Assembly: GCA_045651985.1 (NCBI GenBank)
Contig: JAZRTK010000047.1
Coordinates: 1-11,501 of the forward strand
Source: SIG710 sp045651985
Lineage (GTDB): Bacteria > Bacillota > Clostridia > Oscillospirales > CAG-272
Reading direction: 5' to 3'
Length of the DNA: 11,501 nt
Part shown: positions 5,943 to 11,421 of the stretch, in pieces
Position numbering within the stretch: position 1 is the first letter of the stretch
How the letters are laid out: each line of letters starts with the position of its first letter
The notes under the pieces: generated by a model
The model's input: the letters and a program-made list of their open reading frames with translations, nothing else
The model's database searches: none
What the model was told of the DNA's origin: nothing
Translations under genes and position numbers: made by a program

Positions 5943-7049
5943 TTACACGCCGAACCTTTCTGCTATCGCCTTTTTGTCAAGATTTGCGCCGATAACGCAA
6001 AGTCTGCCGATAACGTCGGCACTGCCCTCTCTCACGTCGGGCTCACCGGGTACGTAATCGAAATGCACCCATGTGCCTTCGCCTTCAACGATTCCCTTTG
6101 CGCGAAGCACCGTGCCGTATTTATCGGTCTCGGCAAACTCGCAAAGGATCGCTTCAATTTCCTTCATACTAAATTTCTTGGTCGTCTCAACGCCCCAGCT
6201 TGCGAACACCTCATCGGCATGGTGATGATGGTGGTGTTCGTGATCGTGGCAACCGCAGGTGCAGTTCTCGTCATGGTCATGGTGGTGTTCGTGATGGTGC
6301 TCGTGGTCATGACAACCGCAGGTGCAGTTTTCGTCATGGTCATGGTGGTGTTCGTGATGCCCATGATGGTGCTCTTGGCACTCGCAATCTTCATCATGGT
6401 GGTGATGGTGATTATGCTCCTCATCTTCAAGCTCCTTTACGGTGCTTTCAAGAGTCACAGTGCGTCCGATAGCCTCGGCTATCTGCTTGCCCTCAAGGAC
6501 GGACCAAGGAGTTGTGACGATGACCGCATCGTGATTGTGCTCGCGTAGCAAAGCCACAGCCTCGTCAATTTTTGACTGCTTTGCTCCCTCGGTGTGGCTG
6601 AGAATGATACAGCCCGCACTCTCTATCTGGTCGCAATAGAACTCGCCGAAATTCTTTATATACATCTTGCACTTGTTCACGTCTGCAACGGTACAAAAGC
6701 CGCCCAGCTGTGCGCTATCAGCCTCAAGGTCACGGACGGCTTTGATAACGTCACTGAGCTTGCCCACGCCCGAGGGCTCGATCAGAATTCTGTCGGGGCA
6801 GTACTCGCCGAGCACCTTTTTCAAAGCCTCGCCGAAGTCGCCAACCAACGAGCAGCATATACAACCCGAGTTCATCTCGGTGATCTCGATCCCCGCGTCG
6901 CGCAAAAATCCGCCGTCGATGCCGATCTCGCCGAACTCGTTTTCGATCAGCACGATCTTCTCACCCGCATATGCCTCGGAGATAAGCTTTTTTATAAGTG
7001 TAGTCTTTCCCGCGCCGAGAAAGCCCGAGATAATATCTATGGTCGTCAT
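5943..7049 (-). CDS. CobW/COG0523 G3E GTPase with His/Cys-rich metal-binding insert
   Basis: A 368-residue protein: P-loop SGFLGAGKTT (8-17), ENEFGEIGIDG (37-46), the diagnostic GCICC metal site (62-66) and IEPSGVG (90-96). The canonical NKxD position reads ILSHTEG (149-155), so base recognition is atypical. Residues 212-277 form a His/Cys-rich stretch with a 21-residue unit present twice in tandem (233-253 and 254-274), each containing HHHDHD, ENCTCGC and HDHEHHH. A CobW C-terminal domain follows (about 278-368, TVLRAKGIVEGEGTWVHFDY). Members of this family act as GTP-dependent metallochaperones, several for zinc; the insert suggests binding of Zn, Ni or Co. AGAGGAAT precedes the ATG. It leads an operon with the fusion GTPase and DagK-family kinase. 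No clear Zur box is visible at the promoter. Which metal is served cannot be read from sequence. Confidence 0.9.
   Translation of the reverse strand: MTTIDIISGFLGAGKTTLIKKLISEAYAGEKIVLIENEFGEIGIDGGFLRDAGIEITEMNSGCICCSLVGDFGEALKKVLGEYCPDRILIEPSGVGKLSDVIKAVRDLEADSAQLGGFCTVADVNKCKMYIKNFGEFYCDQIESAGCIILSHTEGAKQSKIDEAVALLREHNHDAVIVTTPWSVLEGKQIAEAIGRTVTLESTVKELEDEEHNHHHHHDEDCECQEHHHGHHEHHHDHDENCTCGCHDHEHHHEHHHDHDENCTCGCHDHEHHHHHHADEVFASWGVETTKKFSMKEIEAILCEFAETDKYGTVLRAKGIVEGEGTWVHFDYVPGEPDVREGSADVIGRLCVIGANLDKKAIAERFGV
6228..6353 (-). repeat. Two tandem 63-bp repeats encoding a His/Cys metal-binding module
   Basis: Positions 6291-6353 and 6228-6290 encode identical 21-residue units, while the DNA copies differ at several positions. 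The differences cluster in one half of the unit and are synonymous, indicating an older duplication held by selection on the protein, or partial gene conversion. Each unit holds three cysteines in a CTCGC arrangement and about nine histidines. Confidence 0.9.
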
Positions 7050-7094
7050 TTTAATTCCTCTCTTCTTTTAAAAGGTATATTTATCTAACTATAT

Positions 7095-7123
7095 ATTATA
7101 CATCTTTTAAAGACACATTTCAA
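7095..7123 (-). promoter_or_regulatory. SigA promoter of the GTPase/lipid-kinase operon
   Basis: On the minus strand TTGAAA (7123-7118) and TATAAT (7100-7095) are separated by exactly 17 bp. Transcription would start near 7088, about 39 nt before the ATG at 7049. The initial transcribed region is very AT-rich, with CTTTTAAAAG (7066-7075) close to the ribosome binding site. I see no recognisable Zur, Fur or NikR palindrome, though lineage-specific operators could be missed. Confidence 0.8.
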
Positions 7124-7142
7124 GAGGAAATATCTATTTTGG

Positions 7143-7180
7143 AAAAAAATTGACCCGAGCGTCAAAGCACTCGGGTCAAT
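7143..7180 (-). terminator. Intrinsic terminator of the zinc-ribbon membrane protein gene
   Basis: Perfect 11-bp arms ATTGACCCGAG and CTCGGGTCAAT (7149-7159 and 7170-7180) with a 10-nt loop, followed on the minus strand by seven T residues (7149-7143). It starts 10 bp after the stop at 7190 and insulates this gene from the downstream GTPase promoter. Confidence 0.93.
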
Positions 7181-7189
7181 ATATGTATT

Positions 7190-8254
7190 TTACATCATGC
7201 TTTCAAAGAAAGCGGAGGGGTCGGTGACGAGCTTGCCCAGACCGTCTATGACCTCGCGCATCTGTTCTGTAAGACCGATCTTGAGGAATGTAGAGCCAAG
7301 AAGGTAGTTGAGAACCAGCGCAACAATAATAACTGCAGGGAAAATGAAGAGCCACTTGCCGCTCTCAAGCTGTGTTGCGTTGATCCTTGCTGTGTCCGTA
7401 AGAACGGAAACAAGCATAAACAGGGACGCCAAAACAGAAAGGATAAGGCAGAGACCAAGAGAGAAGAAAGAGCAAATACAAGCAAGGAAAACAAGCGCAG
7501 TTGCGGGAATGGAGTAAAGAGAAACTACGACCAGACCACTCTTAAAATCACCTTCACTTGAGCCTGCAATCTTGCTCATGGCAAATCTTACGAGAAGAAG
7601 GATGCCAACAAAGACAACCGCTGTGAGAAGTCCTGCAAAGAGAAGTCCCGGAACGTTGAATATCTCCTTTGTAATTTTGCCGTACTTCATGCCGGATTCA
7701 TTAAGATAGTCACCGTAAGCTTCTTTGACTGTTCTCCACGTGGAAAGTGTAATAGAGTTAAAGGACAGCCATGTGACGAACATGGTAACAAACGCGTAGA
7801 GGCCGAGAAGAACTGCGGGGATAGTGAGCTTTCCGTCCTTTACGGCAAGAGTCTTTGCCTCTGCGGGGTTCTTAAAGAAGGTCACGATCACGTTGATAAT
7901 ATCGTTAATTAATGTATTAGCGGGCTTGGGAGGTGCACCGTAGGGCTGTTGAGGTGCGCCATAAGGCTGCTGGGGTGCACCGTAGGGTTGCTGAGGAGCG
8001 CCGTAGGGCTGCTGAGGAGCACCGTAGGGCTGCTGAGGTGCGCCGTAAGGCTGCTGAGGAGCAGCGTAAGGTTGCTGGGGCGCAGCGTAAGGCTGCTGAG
8101 GTGCGCCGTAAGGCTGCTGAGGAGCAGCATAAGCCTGCTGGGGAGCAGCTTCTGGCTGTGCGTACTGAGGATTTTCAACGGGCTGCGCCGCTGCTTGGCA
8201 GGTGCAAACCTCGTTTTCCTGAATAGGTCTTCCGCATTTTGTGCAATAAGGCAT
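7190..8254 (-). CDS. Zinc-ribbon / PQQPYGA-repeat / Yip1-like multi-pass membrane protein
   Basis: A 354-residue protein of unknown function with three parts. Residues 1-20 form a mini zinc ribbon (CTKCG at 4-8, CTC at 17-19). Residues about 37-108 are a low-complexity linker of roughly ten PQQPY[G/A]A heptads. From about 116 a membrane domain follows, opening with INVIVTFFKNPAEAKTL, with hydrophobic segments near 144-165, 203-225, 241-262, 264-287 and 300-321; the pattern and the FKNP motif resemble Yip1-type domains. The zinc ribbon suggests a cytoplasmic N-terminus. Start is fixed by AAAGGAG 7 nt upstream. It has its own promoter and terminator and is monocistronic. Zinc-ribbon plus Pro/Gln/Tyr/Gly tails recur in uncharacterised Clostridia membrane proteins; I do not assign a function. 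Confidence 0.85.
   Translation of the reverse strand: MPYCTKCGRPIQENEVCTCQAAAQPVENPQYAQPEAAPQQAYAAPQQPYGAPQQPYAAPQQPYAAPQQPYGAPQQPYGAPQQPYGAPQQPYGAPQQPYGAPQQPYGAPPKPANTLINDIINVIVTFFKNPAEAKTLAVKDGKLTIPAVLLGLYAFVTMFVTWLSFNSITLSTWRTVKEAYGDYLNESGMKYGKITKEIFNVPGLLFAGLLTAVVFVGILLLVRFAMSKIAGSSEGDFKSGLVVVSLYSIPATALVFLACICSFFSLGLCLILSVLASLFMLVSVLTDTARINATQLESGKWLFIFPAVIIVALVLNYLLGSTFLKIGLTEQMREVIDGLGKLVTDPSAFFESMM
7931..8146 (-). repeat. 21-bp tandem repeat array encoding PQQPY[G/A]A heptads
   Basis: About ten 21-bp units in frame. Copies vary mostly at third positions, plus a GGT/GCT switch giving Gly or Ala, so heptads read PYGA or PYAA. PYGA predominates at the membrane-proximal end, where units are most uniform. 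Copy number is likely to vary between strains through slippage or recombination, without frameshift because the unit is a multiple of three. Confidence 0.93.
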
Positions 8255-8300
8255 AGTTGTCTCCTTTGAAGGTATTTGATATCAAAATATCATCAGTTAT

Positions 8301-8329
8301 ATTTTACCACTTAATTGTTTTTTTGTAAA
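8301..8329 (-). promoter_or_regulatory. Promoter of the zinc-ribbon membrane protein gene, with palindromes
   Basis: Minus-strand TTTACA (8329-8324) and TAAAAT (8306-8301) are 17 bp apart. The leader of about 40 nt contains the perfect 12-bp palindrome TTTGATATCAAA (8275-8286), overlapped by GATAT-caaa-ATATC (8278-8291); either could be an operator. The ribosome binding site AAAGGAG follows. Confidence 0.65.
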
Positions 8330-8358
8330 GGGAGTTTTGTTATTTTTCATAAGTTTTT

Positions 8359-8382
8359 TCTGTTTTATCTCGGGAAAACAGA
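8359..8382. repeat. Perfect inverted repeat TCTGTTTT/AAAACAGA, role unknown
   Basis: Arms 8359-8366 and 8375-8382 flank an 8-nt spacer (ATCTCGGG). It lies 30 bp upstream of the -35 of the membrane protein gene and 30 bp beyond the dpaB terminator, in a 254-bp intergenic region that otherwise holds only those two elements. It may be a regulator-binding site or a hairpin in readthrough RNA. Confidence 0.45.
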
Positions 8383-8410
8383 CTTTATGCCCAAAGATTA
8401 GAGTCATTTT

Positions 8411-8443
8411 CAAAAAAACACCCCGCCAATCTCAGCGGGGTGT
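8411..8443 (-). terminator. Intrinsic terminator of dpaAB
   Basis: Perfect 9-bp GC-rich arms ACACCCCGC and GCGGGGTGT (8418-8426 and 8435-8443) with an 8-nt loop, followed on the minus strand by seven T residues (8418-8412). It lies 67 bp past the dpaB stop; the intervening sequence holds no gene that I can see. Confidence 0.92.
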
Positions 8444-8509
8444 CGGTTATTTCAGTTAAGGCCAAGGGTAGCGAGGTGAAAATTGGGTACTAATACTCAA
8501 TATTATTGC

Positions 8510-9070
8510 TTATCTGAAGATCTTTTGGATCTGCTTGCCCGACATAGCCAATTTCAGCGTTTCGGGAACAAGTGAAAAGTCGGCAACAAGCGAGTGAGGC
8601 TTTTTTTCGGGATCGTCCTGGGCCATGGGAACGAAATACACCTGCTTTTTTTGCAGGAGCGCGCCGATATTTTTTAAATTCGCGGAAAGAGCGTCGTTTG
8701 AAGCAAGAGCGATAACAAGCGGACGGTCAGAGCGCAGATGCGCCTTTGCCGCCATGGTCACCGCCGTGTCGGTGATACCGTTTGCGATTTTTGCCAAGGT
8801 GTTTCCCGTACAAGGGCAGATAACAAGTGCATCAAGGCTGACACGCGGTCCGAGAGGCTCCGCATCCTTGATCGTGTGTATTATTTCTTTTTGGCAGATA
8901 CCGTAAAGAGTATCCCTAAGATCCTGCGCCGTTCCGAAATGCGTGTCGGTGGAATATGCGTTTTCACTTGCAATGGGTTGTATATCGTATCCTTTTTCTT
9001 TCAGCTTTCTTAATATGTCAACGGACTTTTTGTGAGTACAAAAAGAACCGCATAATGCATAGCCTATCAT
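8510..9070 (-). CDS. dpaB: Dipicolinate synthase subunit B (DpaB/SpoVFB)
   Basis: A 186-residue flavoprotein-like subunit that, with DpaA, converts a dihydrodipicolinate-pathway intermediate to dipicolinic acid in the mother cell during sporulation; dipicolinate with Ca2+ fills the spore core. Family segments are clear: GYALCGSFCTHKKS near the start, EPLGPRVSLDALVICPCTGNT (71-91), KIANGITDTAVTMAAKAHLR (94-113), SNDALSANLKNI (124-135) and YFVPMAQDDPEKKPHSLVA (145-163). The ATG at 9070 has AAAGG about 9 nt upstream. An alternative in-frame ATG at 9115 overlaps the dpaA stop (TAATG) and would add 15 residues; it lacks a clear ribosome binding site, although Bacillus SpoVFB has a few extra residues before the equivalent GFGLTG. 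It is 44 bp downstream of dpaA in the same operon. Confidence 0.93.
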   Translation of the reverse strand: MIGYALCGSFCTHKKSVDILRKLKEKGYDIQPIASENAYSTDTHFGTAQDLRDTLYGICQKEIIHTIKDAEPLGPRVSLDALVICPCTGNTLAKIANGITDTAVTMAAKAHLRSDRPLVIALASNDALSANLKNIGALLQKKQVYFVPMAQDDPEKKPHSLVADFSLVPETLKLAMSGKQIQKIFR

Positions 9071-9114
9071 AGACCGTACCTTTCTGCCGTCTGATTTTGA
9101 CAGGCCCGACGGCA

Positions 9115-9984
9115 TTATATGCCGTCAGGGAAATTACTGTCAATGTATCGGAAAAGGGAGGACAGCATTGCACATCCGGCGCGCTCGGGAGCAAATTTTG
9201 CGGGGATCGCAGGCAAATAGGAATAAGAGGACACTTCTTTCAGGCGGGCAGGATCACCGCCAAAGGGTGCCGAGGCAAGTTCAAGATAGACCTTGCCTTC
9301 GAGAGTGCCCATGTTTTCTTCGGTGAACACGTGGTACGGCACGGTGTTCAGGACAGCGCAAATCCCGTCGGGAACAGAGAAAAAATTTTTTTCTGCCAAA
9401 TCTATCTTTAACACCGAAAGCCCGTTTTGGCGTGCGATTTCAAGGGATTCATCCCGCCTTGCAGCCACCGTCACCGAAGACGTGAGTACCTTCAGCTTTT
9501 CGCACAAGGAAGCACCAAAACGGCCGTAGCCGCAAACGAGCACGCTCCGCCCTGCTATATTCCCGTCAAAAAGCGATAGGAGATAGTGGATAGCACCGTC
9601 GGCGCTGATGTCTGTATTTTCCCTTTCAAACAACTCATCCTCATAGAAATCAAAGACCTCAAATCCCCGCCCCGAAAGCAGATCGCCCAAGGCCGGCTGA
9701 AGCTTTCCCGCAAAGATCTTGCACCCCTGCGGCAGACAGCCCACCAGCTTATCAAAAGGAATATCCGACTGCGCGTTTACCCGAAACCCGTCTCTTGACG
9801 CAGGCAAAGGCAGAACCAAAAGGTCAGCCTTTGCCACAGTCGGCAAAAGATCGACACGGGGAGTCCCCCCGTTGACAGCGTATTCGGAGACCGTGTATCC
9901 GCATTTTCTCAGTTCATCTGCAACCAATCTCTGCCGCGAGTCTCCGCCCACGACCGCAATATTCAAATTCGATCTTTCACCCAT
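9115..9984 (-). CDS. dpaA: Dipicolinate synthase subunit A (DpaA/SpoVFA)
   Basis: A 289-residue Rossmann-fold subunit of dipicolinate synthase. The N-terminus holds the typical IAVVGGDSRQ (9-18). A nucleotide-binding motif VLVCGYGRFGASL lies at 148-160, then VLNTVPYHVF (211-220), and YLPAIPAKFAPERAGCAM (256-273) matches the family's LPG..AP.TAG segment. It oxidises the DapA product toward dipicolinic acid with DpaB, in the mother cell. I start at 9984 because MGERSNLNIAVVGGD fits the family and AAGG lies about 8 nt upstream; an in-frame ATG at 10074 would add 30 residues unlike known members and cover the hairpin-rich leader. In Bacillus the operon is SigK-dependent; a loose SigK-like site is visible upstream. 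Confidence 0.93.
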   Translation of the reverse strand: MGERSNLNIAVVGGDSRQRLVADELRKCGYTVSEYAVNGGTPRVDLLPTVAKADLLVLPLPASRDGFRVNAQSDIPFDKLVGCLPQGCKIFAGKLQPALGDLLSGRGFEVFDFYEDELFERENTDISADGAIHYLLSLFDGNIAGRSVLVCGYGRFGASLCEKLKVLTSSVTVAARRDESLEIARQNGLSVLKIDLAEKNFFSVPDGICAVLNTVPYHVFTEENMGTLEGKVYLELASAPFGGDPARLKEVSSYSYLPAIPAKFAPERAGCAMLSSLFRYIDSNFPDGI

Positions 9985-10004
9985 AAATAACCTTCCCTTT
10001 CTCT

Positions 10005-10069
10005 CGGTCAATTCTGACCGTGCCGATCGTCGGCTCACTACATAATATGCGCCCGACCCGTTAGGGGTC
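10005..10069 (-). promoter_or_regulatory. dpaA leader with inverted repeats and a possible SigK-like promoter
   Basis: On the minus strand an AC (10068-10067) and CATATTATG (10049-10041) are 17 bp apart, near the mother-cell SigK pattern (AC, 16-17 bp, CATAnnnTA) but with the last position off. Between it and the gene lie GCCGA-tcg-TCGGC (10022-10034) and CGGTCA-attc-TGACCG (10005-10020). A third repeat, GACCC-gttag-GGGTC (10055-10069), covers the supposed -35. No strong SigA promoter is evident for dpaA. The promoter call is tentative; the symmetry is plain. Confidence 0.4.
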
Positions 10070-10149
10070 AACAAGAAAATTTATTTAAGATACGAGGTAC
10101 TGTGCATGTATAGTCAGATTATAAAGACGAACTTTAATTATAAAAAATA

Positions 10150-10178
10150 TTGACTTTGCCATATCCCCGTGATATAAT
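10150..10178 (+). promoter_or_regulatory. SigA promoter of asnA
   Basis: TTGACT (10150-10155) and TATAAT (10173-10178) are separated by 17 bp. Start of transcription would be near 10185, leaving a leader of about 41 nt, too short for a T-box or other riboswitch. Upstream is AT-rich sequence compatible with an UP element. AAAGGAG lies 6 nt before the ATG. Confidence 0.88.
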
Positions 10179-10225
10179 TAGACATTATAATGGATTTTTC
10201 TGCCACAGCGGTAAAAGGAGAAAAA

Positions 10226-11233
10226 ATGAGTAAGGTATATATTCCCGAGGGGTACAAAGCCACCCTCGGTCTCTACGATACACAGAACGCCATAGGAATG
10301 CTCAAGCGCCTGTTTGAGGAGCGCCTTTGCTACGTTCTGAATCTAAAAAGAGTATCGGCTCCCCTTTTTGTCGACCCGGAAACAGGTCTTAACGACGATC
10401 TGAGCGGCGTTGAGCGCGCGGTGCGCTTTGACATTAAGGAAACGGGCACCGATGCAGTAGTGGTCCACTCTCTTGCAAAGTGGAAAAGAATGGCTCTCCA
10501 CACCTACGGCTTCCCCGCAGGCGAGGGGCTTTACACCGACATGAACGCTATCCGCCGTGACGAGGAAATGGATAACCTCCACTCGATCTATACCGACCAG
10601 TGGGACTGGGAGAAGGTAATAACCCGCGAGACAAGAACTCTTGAATATTTAAAAAACACCGTAAAGGGCGAGGTTGCCGCAATATGTGACACCCTCGATA
10701 TGCTTAAGGTCCGCTACCCCCAGATCACCGTAGAGCTTGAGAGAAACGTAAGCTTCGTCACCTCTCAGGAGCTGGAGGATATGTACCCCGACATGACCTC
10801 AAAGGAACGCGAAAACGCTTATGTCAAGGAGCACAAGACGGTTTTCATCATGCAGATAGGCGACAAACTGAGATCGGGAAAGCCCCACGACAATAGAGCG
10901 CCCGACTACGACGACTGGTCGCTGAACGGCGACATCATGTTTTGGGATGATGTGCTGGGTTGCGCCATGGAAATCTCGTCCATGGGTATTCGCGTAGACG
11001 AGAAATCCCTTGACGAACAGCTCAAAAAGGCGGGCGCCGAGGAGCGCCGCCGTTTCCCCTTCCACCGAGCGCTGCTTGCGGGCGAGCTTCCCATTACAAT
11101 GGGCGGCGGTATCGGTCAGTCCAGACTTTGTATGCTCCTGCTCGGCAAGGCGCACATCGGCGAGGTTCAGGTTTCCGTTTGGGACGAGCAGACACGCCGT
11201 GTCTGCCGAGAAAAGGGCGTTGTTCTGCTTTAA
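10226..11233 (+). CDS. asnA: Aspartate--ammonia ligase AsnA
   Basis: A 335-residue ammonia-dependent asparagine synthetase (E. coli AsnA is 330), which makes L-asparagine from aspartate, NH3 and ATP with AMP release in the cytoplasm; its fold is like that of class II aspartyl-tRNA synthetases. Matching segments are NDDLSGVERAV (56-66), VVHSLAKWKR (79-88), GLYTDMNAIRRDE (101-113), LHSIYTDQWDWEKV (118-131), APDYDDWSLNGDI (225-237), SSMGIRVD (251-258) and the class-II-like GGGIGQSRLCMLLL (293-306). The ATG at 10226 follows AAAGGAG; an upstream in-frame ATG at 10190 lies about 5 nt from the predicted transcription start and is rejected. It is monocistronic, divergent from dpaA, with a terminator 6 bp past the stop. 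Confidence 0.97.
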   Translation: MSKVYIPEGYKATLGLYDTQNAIGMLKRLFEERLCYVLNLKRVSAPLFVDPETGLNDDLSGVERAVRFDIKETGTDAVVVHSLAKWKRMALHTYGFPAGEGLYTDMNAIRRDEEMDNLHSIYTDQWDWEKVITRETRTLEYLKNTVKGEVAAICDTLDMLKVRYPQITVELERNVSFVTSQELEDMYPDMTSKERENAYVKEHKTVFIMQIGDKLRSGKPHDNRAPDYDDWSLNGDIMFWDDVLGCAMEISSMGIRVDEKSLDEQLKKAGAEERRRFPFHRALLAGELPITMGGGIGQSRLCMLLLGKAHIGEVQVSVWDEQTRRVCREKGVVLL

Positions 11234-11238
11234 TATTC

Positions 11239-11275
11239 AAAAAGAAGGCATCGTTTCGATGCCTTCTTTTTCTGT
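11239..11275 (+). terminator. Intrinsic terminator of asnA
   Basis: A stem of up to 15 bp (arms 11239-11253 and 11257-11271, core GAAGGCATCG/CGATGCCTTC) around a TTT loop, ending in TTTTTCT. The A-run on the left arm makes it symmetric, so it could work in both directions. Confidence 0.93.
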
Positions 11276-11362
11276 AAAATAACAAGCCGCAGACCGTCGT
11301 TTAGTGGTTGCTCCTACAGATGTTTTGATAAATTCATCTCCCTTTCAAAGGGGGACCGACAA

Positions 11363-11390
11363 AAGGTGCGAGACCGAAGTCTCGCACCTT
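11363..11390 (-). terminator. Terminator of the partial right-edge gene, C(UUCG)G hairpin
   Basis: Perfect 12-bp arms AAGGTGCGAGAC and GTCTCGCACCTT (11363-11374 and 11379-11390). Read on the minus strand, the loop is TTCG closed by C-G, the very stable UUCG tetraloop, followed by TTTTGT. It lies 31 bp past the stop at 11422. Plus-strand sequence after it is also T-rich (GATTTTATTTT), so it may be bidirectional. The 90 bp between this hairpin and the asnA terminator shows no gene, only a short CCCTTT-c-AAAGGG repeat (about 11339-11352). Confidence 0.85.
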
Positions 11391-11421
11391 GATTTTATTT
11401 TGGTTGATCCAACTCAAAGAA

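Noticed and set aside
6228..6353. Possible CRISPR-like or minisatellite array
   Set aside because: Two adjacent 63-bp units with no spacers, in frame inside a gene: a protein-level duplication.
5877..6548. Plus-strand frame that looks like a 223-residue multi-pass membrane protein rich in Met and Val
   Set aside because: It is the reverse complement of the poly-His coding stretch: CAT/CAC histidine codons read as ATG/GTG on the other strand, giving artificial Met/Val helices. It lacks a ribosome binding site and lies fully antisense to a clear CobW gene.
7050..7140. Zur box at the CobW operon promoter
   Set aside because: No match to TCGTAAT-N-ATTACGA-type symmetry; only AT-rich partial repeats are seen.
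7933..8269. Arg/Ala/Glu- or Leu/Arg-rich repeat proteins on the plus strand, and a Leu/Ser-rich one in another minus frame
   Set aside because: They are shadow frames of the 21-bp tandem repeat; any open frame through a multiple-of-three repeat looks periodic. Only the PQQPYGA frame has a ribosome binding site and flanking domains.
10185..10225. T-box or other riboswitch controlling asnA
   Set aside because: The predicted leader is only about 41 nt and contains no terminator/antiterminator structure.
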